The notes: a model not told the origin generated them from the sequence alone. Counted from the stretch's first letter, positions 41,789-52,605 are shown. The stretch is DNA of 64,000 nt from Alistipes sp. (GCA_017436185.1 JAFSDP010000011.1:1-64000), one strand, 5' to 3'. Made by a program: numbers and translations.

Positions 41789-44155
41789 ATGAACTACCGC
41801 TTATCACAGATTGCCGCCATCACGGGCGGACGGTTTCAAGGCGTAGATTGCGTGGCTCGGTCGGTGGTGACCGACAGCCGCTCGTTGTCGTGCGAGCTGG
41901 GTGCCGCACCGCTGTTTGTGGCTATGCACGGTGCTCACCACGATTCGCACCTCTTCATCGAGCAGATGTATCGTCGCGGGGTGCGTGCCTTTCTGACCGA
42001 ACGCCCTGTGGAGTTGGCTGCGGATATGGGCTGCGTGGTGGTGCGCAATGCCATCGAGGCCCTGCAACAGTTGGCCGCCTACCATCGTGCCCATTTTCAC
42101 GGCGTGGTGGTCGGCATCACCGGCTCGAACGGCAAGACGGTCATCAAGGAGTGGATTGCCGAGGAGTTGCCCTCGACCGTGAGCTTCTACCGCTCGCCCA
42201 AGAGCTATAATTCGCAACTCGGTGTCCCCCTCTCGGTCTTGATGCTCGAGGGGGATGAGGAGCTGGCCATCTTCGAGGCCGGAATCTCCGAGCCGGGCGA
42301 GATGGAGCGTCTGGAGCGCATCATCCGCCCCGAGGTGGTTATCTTTACCTCGCTGGGCGATGCCCATCAGGAGTTCTTCTCGTCGATGGACGAGAAGGCC
42401 TCCGAGAAACTCATCTTGGCACGTTCGGCCCAGAAGATTATCTACCACAGCCACTACACCCGTTTGGCACAACTCATCGAGAGCCGCTTTTCGCAGCGGG
42501 CACACCTGATCGATGCCTCGACGGTGACCCCGCCCGAGATGGAGTTGGTGGGGGGTGAGGCCTCCCGCCGCAACGGGCAGATTGTCGAGGCCTTCCTATT
42601 GGCTATGGGATGGCCCGGCCCTTCGTTTTCGGCGGTGCCCAAGTTGGCGATGCGCCTGGAGGTAAAGGAGGGTATCGGGGGCTCGTTGGTGGTCAATGAT
42701 GCCTATAATTTGGATCTAAACTCCCTCTCGATGGCCTTGGACTACCTTCACGAGGTGGCCGTAGGGCGTGAGCGGGTGGTCATCCTCTCCGATATTGTCC
42801 AGAGCCACCTCTCGGATGGCGAACTCTATGGTCGTGTGGCTGAGATGTTGCGTCGAGCCGGAGTAAGCCGCCTGGTGGGTATCGGCTCGCATATCGCCCG
42901 CTATGGTGAGCTGTTCGATTGTCAAAAGGAGTTCTACCTCTCGACCGACGACTGCATTGCCCGCCTCGACCGCTCGGGATTGGGAGGCAAGGCCCTCTTA
43001 ATTAAAGGTGCCCGCCACTACCGCTTCGAGAAACTGGCCCACGCCTTGAGCCAAAAGAGCCACACGACCCGCCTGGAGGTCGATTTGGAGGCGATGCGTC
43101 AAAACCTCAATGCCTTCCGCAGCCACCTTCGTGAGGGGGTCGGTGTGGTGGCGATGGTCAAGGCCTCGTCGTATGGCGCAGGCAACTTCGAGGTGGCCCG
43201 TATGTTGCAACACGAAGGGGTGGAGTACCTCGCCGTAGCCTTTGCCGACGAGGGTGTCGAGCTGCGTGAGCGGGGTATTACGATGCCCATCGTGGTGCTC
43301 AATGCCGATCAGGAGAGCTTCGAGCAGATGGTTTCGTACCGCCTCGAACCCGAAATTTACAGCCTCCACGCCCTCGAAAGCTTTGTGGCTGCCGCCGAAC
43401 GAGGGGGCGTGAAGAGCTATCCCATCCACCTGAAGTTGGATACGGGAATGCACCGCTTGGGCTTCGAGGAGGAGCAGATTGAGCCGCTCATCGAGCGACT
43501 TTTGCGCTGCGAAGAGGTGCAGGTGGCCACCCTCTTTACCCACCTGTCGTGTGCCGACGAGCCGACCGAGGATGTGTTTACCGAGCTGCAGCTCGACCGC
43601 TTTGAGCGGATGACCTCCCGCCTGATGGAGGCGTTGCCCTATCGGGTGCGTCGCCACGCTGCCGCTTCGGCGGCGATGGTACGCTTCGGCAGGGCGCAAT
43701 ACGATCTGTGCCGCCTCGGCATCGGCCTCTACGGCTATGGCTGGGAGGCGGGACAACGCCCCGTTTCAACCCTTGTAACGAACATCGTGCAACTTAAACA
43801 TATTGCCCCCAACGAAGGGGTTGGTTATGGCCGTGAGGGCCGAGCCGACCAAGAACGCCTGATTGCCACCATCCCCATCGGCTATGCCGACGGTCTGGAT
43901 CGCCGCCTGGGCAATGGCCGTTGGTCGATGTTGGTGGGAGGGGTGAAGGCCCCCATTGTCGGGCGTGTATGTATGGATAGTTGTATGATTGACGTGACGG
44001 CGTTGGGCGATCGGGTGCGTGAGGGTGACGAGGTGGTCATCTTCTCGGCCGAGCCGGGTCACACGGCACAAGCGATGGCCGAGGTGCTCGGAACGATTGC
44101 CTACGAGGTGCTGACCTCGATTTCGGCCCGTGTGAAGCGCGTCTATATCAATTAA
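41789..44155 (+). CDS. Bifunctional MurF ligase / alanine racemase
   Basis: A 788-residue fusion. The N-terminal half (1 to about 425) is MurF, the ligase adding D-Ala-D-Ala to UDP-MurNAc-tripeptide: ATP loop GITGSNGKTVIKEW (about 107-120), LGVPLSVLML, and a C-terminal VVNDAYNLDLNSLSMALDYL. The second half (about 426 on) is alanine racemase: PLP Lys in MVKASSYGAGN (about 460), HLKLDTGMHRLGF, the second-base Tyr in GVGYGREG (about 677) and RVCMDSCMIDVT. Both active sites look complete. The fusion is known from Bacteroidetes and couples D-alanine supply to its use. The next gene starts 12 bases later. Confidence 0.95.
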   Translation: MNYRLSQIAAITGGRFQGVDCVARSVVTDSRSLSCELGAAPLFVAMHGAHHDSHLFIEQMYRRGVRAFLTERPVELAADMGCVVVRNAIEALQQLAAYHRAHFHGVVVGITGSNGKTVIKEWIAEELPSTVSFYRSPKSYNSQLGVPLSVLMLEGDEELAIFEAGISEPGEMERLERIIRPEVVIFTSLGDAHQEFFSSMDEKASEKLILARSAQKIIYHSHYTRLAQLIESRFSQRAHLIDASTVTPPEMELVGGEASRRNGQIVEAFLLAMGWPGPSFSAVPKLAMRLEVKEGIGGSLVVNDAYNLDLNSLSMALDYLHEVAVGRERVVILSDIVQSHLSDGELYGRVAEMLRRAGVSRLVGIGSHIARYGELFDCQKEFYLSTDDCIARLDRSGLGGKALLIKGARHYRFEKLAHALSQKSHTTRLEVDLEAMRQNLNAFRSHLREGVGVVAMVKASSYGAGNFEVARMLQHEGVEYLAVAFADEGVELRERGITMPIVVLNADQESFEQMVSYRLEPEIYSLHALESFVAAAERGGVKSYPIHLKLDTGMHRLGFEEEQIEPLIERLLRCEEVQVATLFTHLSCADEPTEDVFTELQLDRFERMTSRLMEALPYRVRRHAAASAAMVRFGRAQYDLCRLGIGLYGYGWEAGQRPVSTLVTNIVQLKHIAPNEGVGYGREGRADQERLIATIPIGYADGLDRRLGNGRWSMLVGGVKAPIVGRVCMDSCMIDVTALGDRVREGDEVVIFSAEPGHTAQAMAEVLGTIAYEVLTSISARVKRVYIN

Positions 44156-44167
44156 AAGGTAAAAAAG

Positions 44168-44882
44168 GTGGAGAAAGGTACGCTCTATATGATTCCCTGT
44201 CCGATTTCGGACGAGACCACGCCGTGGGAGGTGCTTCCCGAGGCCAACCGCAGCGTGATGCAGCAGTTGGACTACTTCATTGTCGAGAACACCCGCTCGG
44301 CCCGTCGTTTTTTGTCGAAGGCGCAGCTGGGACTGAAGATCGACACGCTGGAGTTTGTTGAGCTGAACGAGCACACCGTGCGTGGTGAGGCGGTCGAGCA
44401 GATGATGGCTCCGCTGGAGGCGGGTCGCTCGGCAGGTGTGATTTCGGAGGCGGGCGTGCCGGGGGTAGCCGACCCCGGAGCATTGGTTGTGGAGGCGGCC
44501 CACCGTCGAGGGATTCGGGTGGTGCCGTTGGTCGGCCCTTCGTCGATTATTTTGGCCGTGATGGCCTCGGGGTTGAACGGCCAATCGTTCGCCTTCAACG
44601 GCTACCTGCCCGTCAAGGGGGGGTGAGCGGCAGAAGGCCATTCGCCACTTCGAGCGCCGAGCCCACACCGAGCACCAGTCGCAACTCTTCATCGAGGCCC
44701 CCTACCGCAACCAAAAGCTCGTGGAGGAGCTGTTGCAGACCCTGCAAGGCGAGACCCGCCTGACGATTGCGATGGATTTGACCTCGCCGACCCAATATGT
44801 GCGCACGCAACGGGTGGTGGATTGGCGTCGAACACAGCTTCCCGACCTGCAGCGTCGTCCGGCAATTTTCATCATCGGGTAG
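44168..44882 (+). pseudogene. RsmI-like SAM methyltransferase, frameshifted at a G7 run
   Basis: Frame 1 (44168-44626) encodes 152 residues of a tetrapyrrole-methylase-fold enzyme like RsmI: IPCPISD at the start, FIVENTRSARRFL, ISEAGVPGVADPG (about 93-105) and PLVGPSSIILAVMASGLNGQSF. It hits TGA right after a run of seven G at 44617-44623. The next frame continues without a gap from GERQKAIRHFERRA to AIFIIG and stops at 44882, giving a normal ~238-residue enzyme if one G is removed. It could be a sequencing error, a recent mutation, or a slippage switch. RsmI 2'-O-methylates 16S rRNA C1402; whether this homologue does so is not known. It sits between murF-alr and grpE. Confidence 0.85.
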
Positions 44883-44935
44883 GGTGGTATATAATTTGTG
44901 CTATTATGTTTTGGAGAAAACGAAAAATAAAAGAT

Positions 44936-45526
44936 ATGGATACGAAAAAGACTTATAATGAGGCAGTTGAGGAGGAGGTAAATCCTGCGGAAACCACCTC
45001 GTCGGCTGCGACCGACACCCCGACCGATGACAATGTGGCAGACGGTGAGGCTACTGCGTCTGCCAATGTGGCAGATGCTGACCCCGCCGAGGCCCTGCGA
45101 GGAGAGGTAGCCGAGTGGAAGGATAAGTATGTGCGTCTGCAGGCCGAGTTCGACAACTACCGCAAGCGCACGCTGCGCGAGAAGATGGAGCTGGTCGAGA
45201 CCGGTGGTAAGGATGTCCTGCTGGCAATGCTGCCCGTCGTGGACGATATGGAGCGTGCCGTAGCTGCTATGGCCAAGACCGACGATGCGGCCGCCGTGCG
45301 TCAGGGCGTGGAGCTGATTGCCCAGAAGTTCTCGGAGGCCCTCAAGCAGCGTGGTGTGACCCCCATCGAGGTGGTTGGTCTGCCCTTCGACGAGGAGGTG
45401 GCCGAGGCGGTAGCCCGCTTCAACGCCGGCGAGGAGCAGCGTGGCAAGGTCATCGACGTGGTGCAGACGGGTTATCGTTTGGGCGAGCGCATTTTGCGCT
45501 TTGCCAAAGTAGTGGTAGGAGAGTAA
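44936..45526 (+). CDS. grpE: Nucleotide exchange factor GrpE
   Basis: A 196-residue cochaperone that releases ADP from DnaK. An acidic, Ala/Thr-rich disordered start (about 1-60) precedes the long dimer helix (LRGEVAEWKDKYVRLQAEFDNYRKR) and the beta-wing domain with QGVELIAQKFSEALKQRGVTPIE and VVQTGYRLGERILRFAKVVV. The Met at 44936 follows a -7-like box (TATAATTTG, ~44890-44898) by ~40 bases. dnaJ starts 3 bases after its stop; dnaK is not in the window. Confidence 0.96.
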   Translation: MDTKKTYNEAVEEEVNPAETTSSAATDTPTDDNVADGEATASANVADADPAEALRGEVAEWKDKYVRLQAEFDNYRKRTLREKMELVETGGKDVLLAMLPVVDDMERAVAAMAKTDDAAAVRQGVELIAQKFSEALKQRGVTPIEVVGLPFDEEVAEAVARFNAGEEQRGKVIDVVQTGYRLGERILRFAKVVVGE

Positions 45527-45529
45527 CGT

Positions 45530-46690
45530 ATGGCAGAGAAGAGAGATTACTACGAGGTGCTGGGCGTTGGTCGCAACGCAAGTGCCGACGAGATTAAGAA
45601 GGCCTACCGCAAGGCGGCCATTAAATACCACCCCGACAAGAATCCGGGCGACAAGGAGGCCGAGGAGAAGTTCAAGGAGGCCGCCGAGGCCTACGATGTG
45701 CTGTCGAACCCCGAGAAGAAGGCCCGCTACGACCAATTCGGACACGCCGGTATGGGCGGCCCGGGTGGTGGCGCAGGCGGCTTCGGAGGCGGCTTTGGCG
45801 GCTTCTCGATGGAGGATATCTTCTCGCAGTTCGGCGATATCTTCGGGGGTCACTTCGGGGGCGGATTCCGCTCGTCGGGTGGCCGAGGCCGTACGGTAAA
45901 TCGTGGTACGGACCTGCGTATCAAGGTGCGCCTTACGCTCAAGGAGATCAACGAGGGTGTGACCAAGAAGATCAAACTGACCAAGAACATCGCCTGCGAC
46001 AAGTGCGGCGGTACGGGTGCCAAGAACAGCAATGCCTACGCCACCTGCTCGACCTGTAACGGTACGGGTTATGTGGTGTCGGTGCAGAACTCCATCTTCG
46101 GCCGTATGCAGACCCAGTCGGTCTGTCCCACCTGTGGTGGCGAGGGTAAGGTGATTACCGAGCGTTGCGACAAGTGCGGTGGCGAGGGTACGGTACGCGA
46201 CCAGGAGGTGGTTGAGATTCAGATTCCGGCCGGTGTTGCCGAGGGAATGGTCGTAACGGTTACGGGCAAGGGCCACGCCGCCCGCCACGGTGGTGTGAAT
46301 GGCGATTTGCAGGTCTTCATCGAGGAGGAGGAGAACCCCGAACTGATGCGTGACGGCAACGATCTGATTCACAACCTCACCATCCCCGTGACGACCGCCC
46401 TGCTGGGTGGCTCGGTCGAGGTGCCGACGGTCGATGGCCGTGCCAAGATCAAGGTGGCTCCGGGTACGCAGGCGGGCAAGGTGCTGCGCTTGAGCGGTAA
46501 GGGTCTTCCCGACGTAAACGGCTATGGAAGAGGCGATTTGAAGGTTATCATCGACATCGCCATCCCCTCGCGCCTCTCCAGTGAGGAGCGTAAGTTGGTC
46601 GAGCAGTTGGCTCAGATGCCTTCGTTCCAGCAGACCGAGGGCGACGGCAACCAGAATGTCTTTGACCGTATGCGCCGATTTTTTCACTAA
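45530..46690 (+). CDS. dnaJ: Chaperone DnaJ
   Basis: A 386-residue type I Hsp40. J domain with HPD in [18 protein letters not shown] (about 30-45), a Gly/Phe-rich region (about 75-115), four zinc repeats [24 protein letters not shown] and CDKCGGEG (about 155-225), and C-terminal substrate domains. Delivers clients to DnaK and stimulates its ATPase. Translationally close to grpE (3-base gap). Confidence 0.97.
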   Translation: MAEKRDYYEVLGVGRNASADEIKKAYRKAAIKYHPDKNPGDKEAEEKFKEAAEAYDVLSNPEKKARYDQFGHAGMGGPGGGAGGFGGGFGGFSMEDIFSQFGDIFGGHFGGGFRSSGGRGRTVNRGTDLRIKVRLTLKEINEGVTKKIKLTKNIACDKCGGTGAKNSNAYATCSTCNGTGYVVSVQNSIFGRMQTQSVCPTCGGEGKVITERCDKCGGEGTVRDQEVVEIQIPAGVAEGMVVTVTGKGHAARHGGVNGDLQVFIEEEENPELMRDGNDLIHNLTIPVTTALLGGSVEVPTVDGRAKIKVAPGTQAGKVLRLSGKGLPDVNGYGRGDLKVIIDIAIPSRLSSEERKLVEQLAQMPSFQQTEGDGNQNVFDRMRRFFH

Positions 46691-46705
46691 ACACTGATTT
46701 TTTTA

Positions 46706-47152
46706 ATGGGACTCTTTTCACCCTATAAGCGCCACGCCAACCCCTTCAACTACATCCCTCGCTACTTCGACCCCGAAAAGGAGCGCCGTGAGCAGCGTCG
46801 TGCCGAGTTGCGGGGCGAGCGTTCGGACGATACGGCCGAATATACCCCCGGCAAGTACATCCGCACGCAACGTGATGCCCGTGCTGCTCGCCGTGAGGAG
46901 TCGCAGCGCTCGCAGAGCCGTCCGATTTGGAAGCTGCTGTTGGGTGCTGTGGCGATGCTGTTGCTCATTGCCATTCTGCTGCCTCGTTTGGTGGCCGCCT
47001 TCCAGACGGCAGGAACGAAGCGTGCCGAAGAGGCACTGCCCACCTGGCAGGCCCGTGAGACAACCGACGAGTTGGATCAGCGCGGCATCAGCGACCTGGA
47101 GTGGCAGGCGCAGCCCATCACCGTTGTCCCGAACGATTACCAAGGAGAGTAA
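46706..47152 (+). CDS. Hypothetical one-helix membrane protein between dnaJ and mutL
   Basis: A 148-residue protein I do not recognise by function. A basic, Arg-rich N-terminal part (FDPEKERREQRRAELRGER, about 22-40) is followed by one strongly hydrophobic segment (LLLGAVAMLLLIAILLPRLVAAF, about 76-98) and a short acidic C-terminal part. The positive charge before the helix predicts a cytoplasmic N-terminus. It is 15 bases after dnaJ and 17 bases before mutL, within the same run. Confidence 0.8.
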   Translation: MGLFSPYKRHANPFNYIPRYFDPEKERREQRRAELRGERSDDTAEYTPGKYIRTQRDARAARREESQRSQSRPIWKLLLGAVAMLLLIAILLPRLVAAFQTAGTKRAEEALPTWQARETTDELDQRGISDLEWQAQPITVVPNDYQGE

Positions 47153-47169
47153 AATCGCCACAAGGAGCT

Positions 47170-49137
47170 ATGTCTGATAGAATCAAACTACTGCCCGAGG
47201 TTGTTGCCAACCAGATTGCTGCCGGTGAGGTGGTCGCCGACCCGTCGTCGGTCGTAAAGGAGTTGGTCGAGAACGCCATCGATGCCGGTGCCACGACCGT
47301 CAAGGTCAATTATCGTGGCAGCGGTGAGGAGTTGGTGCAGGTAGTCGATGATGGTTGCGGTATGTCGCCGACGGATGCCCGTCTGGCCTTCGACCGCCAC
47401 GCCACCTCGAAGATTCGCTCGGTGGAGGATATCTATGCCCTCCATACCTTCGGTTTCCGTGGCGAGGCGTTGGCCTCGATTGCAGCGGTGGCCGAGGTGG
47501 AGCTGCGCACCCGCCAGGCGGAGGATGAGTTGGGTACGTTGGTTGAGATTTGCGGCGGCGAACTAAAGCGCCAAGAGGTGGTTGCCTGCCCCAAAGGGAC
47601 ACAGTTCTCGGTGCGCAACCTCTTCTACAATGTGCCCGAGCGACGTCGCTTTGCCAAGAAACCCGCTACGCTGGCCCGTCAGATTCGTCAGGAGTTTCAG
47701 CGTGTGGCCCTTTGTCACCCCGAGATTTCGTTCGAGCTTTATGCCAACGAAGCCCCCGTTTATCAGCTGCCTGTCAGCTCGTTGGCAGGGCGTATCGTCG
47801 ATTTGGTGGGGCGTCAGATCAAGCAGAATCTGTTGGAGGTCGATGCCTCGACTTCGATTGCCTCGCTCAGAGGCTATATCGGTCGCCCGTCGGCCGCCAA
47901 ACAACACAACAGCGACCAATTCCTCTTCGTGAATGGCCGCTACTTCAAGTCGCCCTACCTGGTGAGTGCCCTGATGCGGGGCTACGAAAAACTTATTCCT
48001 CAATCGACCCAGCCCGCCTTCTTCCTCTTTTTGGAGATTGACCCCTCGCGCATCGATGTGAATATCCTTCCGAAGAAGACCGAGGTGCGCTTCGACGATG
48101 AGGAGGCCGTTTGGCAGATTGTCCACGCCGCCGTGCGTGAGACGTTGGCCAAGTCTGGCTCGGTGCCGATGATGGATTTCGATGCCGAACAGAGTGTCGA
48201 GATTCCCATCCTGCAACGGGGAGCAGTCTATGGCGAGCCCGAAGCGGTGAGCCGTGCCGATTACAACCCCTTTGCCGACGACTATATCGACCCCTCAGCC
48301 CCCGATCCCAACCTCGACTACCGAGGCTTCGATGTCCCCTTCACGGGACCGTTGAAGGGGGTGTCGGATACCTCGGTGCGTCCCCACGGCTCGTCCCGAA
48401 AGTTTGTGCCGCAGCTGCCGACCGAGGAGTGGGAGGAGTTCTCGTCCGAGGGCAATGAACATGCCACTTTGGAGGAGTTTTCGACCATCGAGATGGCCTC
48501 GTTCGAGGAGGAGAGCCGCATCGAATTTGGTGCGGAGGAGCCGCAGGAGCAGCAACTCGACCTATCAACCGAGTTGAAGTTCGAGCGTCCGATGGCGGTC
48601 GGTGGTGCTCTGGCCATGGCCCTGATGAATGGCCGTATGGTGGTGGTCGATTTGCGTCGTGCGCGTGAGCGTGTGTTATATGATAGGTACCTGAAACGGC
48701 TCAGCGGCTCGTCGGCCATAAGTCAGCAGCTGCTCTTTGCCGAGCAACTGACCCTCTCGAAGGAGGAGTTTGCGCTGATGACCGAGCACGAGGTGGAGTT
48801 TGCCTCGTTGGGCTTCGACATCCGCTTTGGCCAAGGGGAGCAGTTGGAGGTGCAGGGTATTCCGGCCGAACTCTCGCTCGAAGAGTTGGAGGGGGTTATC
48901 TACGAGTTGATTAAACTCTTTGCCGAGCGTAGTCTTACCGAAGAGTTGCTACATCGTCGTGCCGCCTCACTGATGGCCCGCAGTGGTGCCCGCCGAATGG
49001 CTGCCGTGCCTACGGATGAGGAGGTTGCAGCCCTCTTGGAGGCCCTGGCTCAAAGCCCCGAGTACAGCTTCACGGCCGACGGAAAGGCCGTATTTGTGCC
49101 GCTAACGGTTGAAGAGTTGCGCCACAAGCTGGGATAA
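47170..49137 (+). CDS. mutL: DNA mismatch repair protein MutL
   Basis: A 655-residue MutL. The GHKL ATPase is complete: VKELVENAIDAGA (about 27-39), VDDGCGM, KIRSVEDIYALHTFGFRGEALASI, and GTQFSVRNLFYNVPER. The start at 47170 has a clear AAGGAG before it, unusual in this window. In the C-terminal dimer domain the nicking motif DQHA(x)2E is not intact: the aligned stretch reads VDLRRARERVLYD, and the later CPHGRP motif reads TADGKAVFV. So latent endonuclease activity may be absent. This is read from pattern only. Confidence 0.94.
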   Translation: MSDRIKLLPEVVANQIAAGEVVADPSSVVKELVENAIDAGATTVKVNYRGSGEELVQVVDDGCGMSPTDARLAFDRHATSKIRSVEDIYALHTFGFRGEALASIAAVAEVELRTRQAEDELGTLVEICGGELKRQEVVACPKGTQFSVRNLFYNVPERRRFAKKPATLARQIRQEFQRVALCHPEISFELYANEAPVYQLPVSSLAGRIVDLVGRQIKQNLLEVDASTSIASLRGYIGRPSAAKQHNSDQFLFVNGRYFKSPYLVSALMRGYEKLIPQSTQPAFFLFLEIDPSRIDVNILPKKTEVRFDDEEAVWQIVHAAVRETLAKSGSVPMMDFDAEQSVEIPILQRGAVYGEPEAVSRADYNPFADDYIDPSAPDPNLDYRGFDVPFTGPLKGVSDTSVRPHGSSRKFVPQLPTEEWEEFSSEGNEHATLEEFSTIEMASFEEESRIEFGAEEPQEQQLDLSTELKFERPMAVGGALAMALMNGRMVVVDLRRARERVLYDRYLKRLSGSSAISQQLLFAEQLTLSKEEFALMTEHEVEFASLGFDIRFGQGEQLEVQGIPAELSLEELEGVIYELIKLFAERSLTEELLHRRAASLMARSGARRMAAVPTDEEVAALLEALAQSPEYSFTADGKAVFVPLTVEELRHKLG

Positions 49138-49152
49138 ACCAAAGAAAAATTG

Positions 49153-49160
49153 TACATTTG
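49153..49160 (+). promoter_or_regulatory. -7 box for the rhomboid gene
   Basis: TACATTTG ends 4 bases before the ATG at 49165, so the transcript is likely leaderless. Confidence 0.75.
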
Positions 49161-49164
49161 CCCT

Positions 49165-49776
49165 ATGCAAGGATTCAGTTCGCAATTTCAAACCCCGCCG
49201 GTGGTTAAAAACCTGCTTGTGATCAACATCCTGGTCTTTATGGCCCAGGCCCTGTTGCCCGTCGGTCACCGCATCCAAGAGTTTGGTGCGTTGTGGCTGG
49301 GCTTCCCCTGGTTCCATACCTACCAGTATTTTACCTATATGTTCCTGCACGCCAACCTCGAGCACCTCTTCTTCAATATGTTTGCCCTCTGGATGTTTGG
49401 ACGCACGTTGGAGTGGGAGCTGGGGTCGAAGCGCTTTTTGACCTACTATGTGGCTTGCGGCATCGGTGCCGCCTTTGTGCAGTACCTGGTGGCCATTGTG
49501 CTGGGTGAGTTGCCCCTGCAACTCATTGGTGCATCGGGTGCCGTGATGGGATTGCTGTTGGCCTTTGGCGTGATGCATCCCAACGCTACGATTGTGTTGC
49601 TCATTCCGCCCATCCCGATGAAGGCCAAATGGTTTGTGATTATCTATGCCGTCATCGAACTCTTTATGGGAGTGCGTGGCACGGGACAGGTGGCCCACTT
49701 TGCCCACATCGGCGGTATGCTGTGGGGCTTGGGGTTGCTCTATTATTGGAAAAAACGAGGCCAAATCTACTTCTAA
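49165..49776 (+). CDS. Rhomboid family intramembrane serine protease
   Basis: A 203-residue inner-membrane protease with about six hydrophobic segments. Features: HANLEHLFFNMFALWMFGRTLE (about 70-92, the H-N oxyanion region), catalytic Ser in GASGAVMGLL (about 124) and catalytic His in HFAHIGGMLWGLGL (about 181). All key residues are present, so it should be active. Substrates cannot be predicted. I chose 49165 because the -7 box ends 4 bases upstream. The EEP gene follows after 13 bases. Confidence 0.92.
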   Translation: MQGFSSQFQTPPVVKNLLVINILVFMAQALLPVGHRIQEFGALWLGFPWFHTYQYFTYMFLHANLEHLFFNMFALWMFGRTLEWELGSKRFLTYYVACGIGAAFVQYLVAIVLGELPLQLIGASGAVMGLLLAFGVMHPNATIVLLIPPIPMKAKWFVIIYAVIELFMGVRGTGQVAHFAHIGGMLWGLGLLYYWKKRGQIYF

Positions 49777-49789
49777 CATCCCCTACAGT

Positions 49790-50947
49790 ATGGCCCAACG
49801 CTACTATTCGAATTATGGCGGCTACACGCCTCGCAGCAAGCAGCAGCGCAATCCGGTGATGACCCTCCTGGATGGTGTGCTGACGTTTTTGTCGGTGGTG
49901 GTGGCCGTGCTGTTATTGGTGGCCCTCATCGTGCCGGCCATTCGCCCCGAATATACCTGGGCGTTGCCGATGCTGGGACTTATCGCCCCGGTGCTCTACC
50001 TCACGGTGGTCGGTCTGGCCCTCTATTGGGTGATGCGATGGCGATTGTTGCGTGCCGTGGCGATGTCGCTTTTGGTGGTGGTGGGGCTCTTCTCCATCTC
50101 GCTCTATTGGCGACCCGAAGCCCGTCGTGAGGCACTGCAACGCAAATACGATACGAAGTTCAGCTACCCCCGCTCGGCCATCTCGTTGCTCTCGTACAAC
50201 GTGCGCTACCTCTATAGCGACTCGGGTAACAGCAGTGCCGACTCGTTGGCCGCCTGGCTCGATACGCTGCGTGCCGATGTGATCTGCCTGCAAGAGGTGA
50301 ATGGGGCATTGGCCACCCGTTCGGCCCGCTTGTCGGCCGTCTTGGAGAGCTACAACGAGGCCAAATTCGGCCTGGAGGAGGGGGCTGCTCGTGAACTCAG
50401 AATCCTGACCCGCCATAAGATCATCAACTCGGGCGTGGTGCTCAAGCCCTCCAGCTCGGTATGGGCCGATATGGTGGTGCGTGAGGATACGATTCGTGTC
50501 ATCAACAACCACCTTCAATCGACCGGCATCACCGTCTTTGACAGCGACTACCTCACGGGCCATGCCTACCTGATGGACACGGCCCGTGAGGTGAAGCTGC
50601 GCAGCATCGCCTCGCGTTTTAGCGACAACTGCGTGTTGCGTGCCGCCCAGGTCGATACGATTCGTGCCCACATCGACACGCTCGGCCCGAGCCTGAAGGT
50701 GGTCTGCGGCGACTTCAACGATACCCCCCTCTCGTACACCTACCGCCGTATGGCACGAGGTTTGCGGGATGCCTTCTCCGAGCACGGCGAGGGGTATAGT
50801 TACACCTTCCGAGGCTTCTTCAACGCACTGCGCATCGATTATGTGCTCTCGTCGAAGGAGATCGAGGTCTTGTCGTACGAGACCCCCGAGGTGAACCTCT
50901 CGGACCACCGCCCCGTCTTGGTGCGACTGCAAAAACGAAAACTTTAA
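49790..50947 (+). CDS. Membrane endonuclease/exonuclease/phosphatase family protein
   Basis: A 385-residue protein. The first ~110 residues hold a Tyr/Ser-rich start and three hydrophobic segments (about 25-47, 52-72, 80-100). The rest is an EEP domain: LLSYNVRYLYSD (about 130), the metal Glu in DVICLQEVNG (about 165), VVCGDFNDTPLS (about 305) and the terminal catalytic His in LSDHRPVLVRL (about 375). Such membrane EEP proteins cleave phosphodiesters such as lipids or nucleic acid outside the cytoplasm; the substrate here is unknown. Confidence 0.9.
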   Translation: MAQRYYSNYGGYTPRSKQQRNPVMTLLDGVLTFLSVVVAVLLLVALIVPAIRPEYTWALPMLGLIAPVLYLTVVGLALYWVMRWRLLRAVAMSLLVVVGLFSISLYWRPEARREALQRKYDTKFSYPRSAISLLSYNVRYLYSDSGNSSADSLAAWLDTLRADVICLQEVNGALATRSARLSAVLESYNEAKFGLEEGAARELRILTRHKIINSGVVLKPSSSVWADMVVREDTIRVINNHLQSTGITVFDSDYLTGHAYLMDTAREVKLRSIASRFSDNCVLRAAQVDTIRAHIDTLGPSLKVVCGDFNDTPLSYTYRRMARGLRDAFSEHGEGYSYTFRGFFNALRIDYVLSSKEIEVLSYETPEVNLSDHRPVLVRLQKRKL

Positions 50948-50967
50948 CCTTAAAACTTATAACGATT

Positions 50968-51417
50968 ATGGTATTAGATTCATTGAAAAACTGCGCGGCC
51001 TACTACGCCCTTTCGCCGCGTATCAAGCAGGCCTTCGAACTCTTCGCCCAGGTAGATTGGAGCCAGATGGAGAATGGTAAGCACGAGTTGGATGGCAAGA
51101 ACATCTTTGCCAATGTGCAGGAGCGCGAACTCAAGAAGAAGGAGGATGCCAAGCTGGAGGTGCACGACAAGTACATCGACATTCAGATTCTGTTGTCGGG
51201 TGTGGACGAGTCGTTCGGCTGGGCCGATCGTTCGACCCTCGTAGCCCCCAAGGAGCCCTTCAACGCCGAGAAGGATATCCAGTTCTTCGAGGATGAGCCG
51301 CAGACCTACTACACGCTGCGCCCGGGTCAGTTTACGATTCTGATGCCCGAGGATGCCCACGCTCCGCTGGTAGGCGAAGGTGTGATGCGTAAGGTGATTT
51401 TGAAGGTTCTCATCTAA
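50968..51417 (+). CDS. YhcH/YjgK/YiaL family protein
   Basis: A 149-residue cupin-like protein of the DUF386 family. Motifs: ANVQERELKKKEDAKLEVHDKYIDIQILLSG (about 45-75), a conserved Asp/Glu metal pocket, and GQFTILMPEDAHAP (about 118-131). Relatives are linked to sialic-acid and other sugar metabolism, possibly as mutarotases. No such genes are adjacent here. 20 bases after the EEP gene. Confidence 0.9.
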   Translation: MVLDSLKNCAAYYALSPRIKQAFELFAQVDWSQMENGKHELDGKNIFANVQERELKKKEDAKLEVHDKYIDIQILLSGVDESFGWADRSTLVAPKEPFNAEKDIQFFEDEPQTYYTLRPGQFTILMPEDAHAPLVGEGVMRKVILKVLI

Positions 51418-51498
51418 TGGGCAACCTCCTGAGCAAAAAAGAGAAAGGAATTTTCTAAAAAAATTTATTAAACTCTTGCAAATGCGGGCGAAAACCGC

Positions 51499-51506
51499 TA
51501 TTTTTG
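51499..51506 (+). promoter_or_regulatory. -7 box for gap
   Basis: TATTTTTG with TTG about 20 bases upstream (51476-51478). A ~60-base leader precedes the ATG. Confidence 0.78.
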
Positions 51507-51543
51507 CGCTGTGAAAAAATTAACAAAGGTTATTTAGGTTTAA

Positions 51544-52581
<1,038 letters not shown>

Positions 52582-52605
52582 TCTTTTCTGCGAAACCGCA
52601 TAAAA

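Noticed and set aside
41789..44155. MurF-alanine racemase fusion as a new system
   Set aside because: Unusual outside the phylum, but this fusion is already known in Bacteroidetes, so it is annotated and not offered as a finding.
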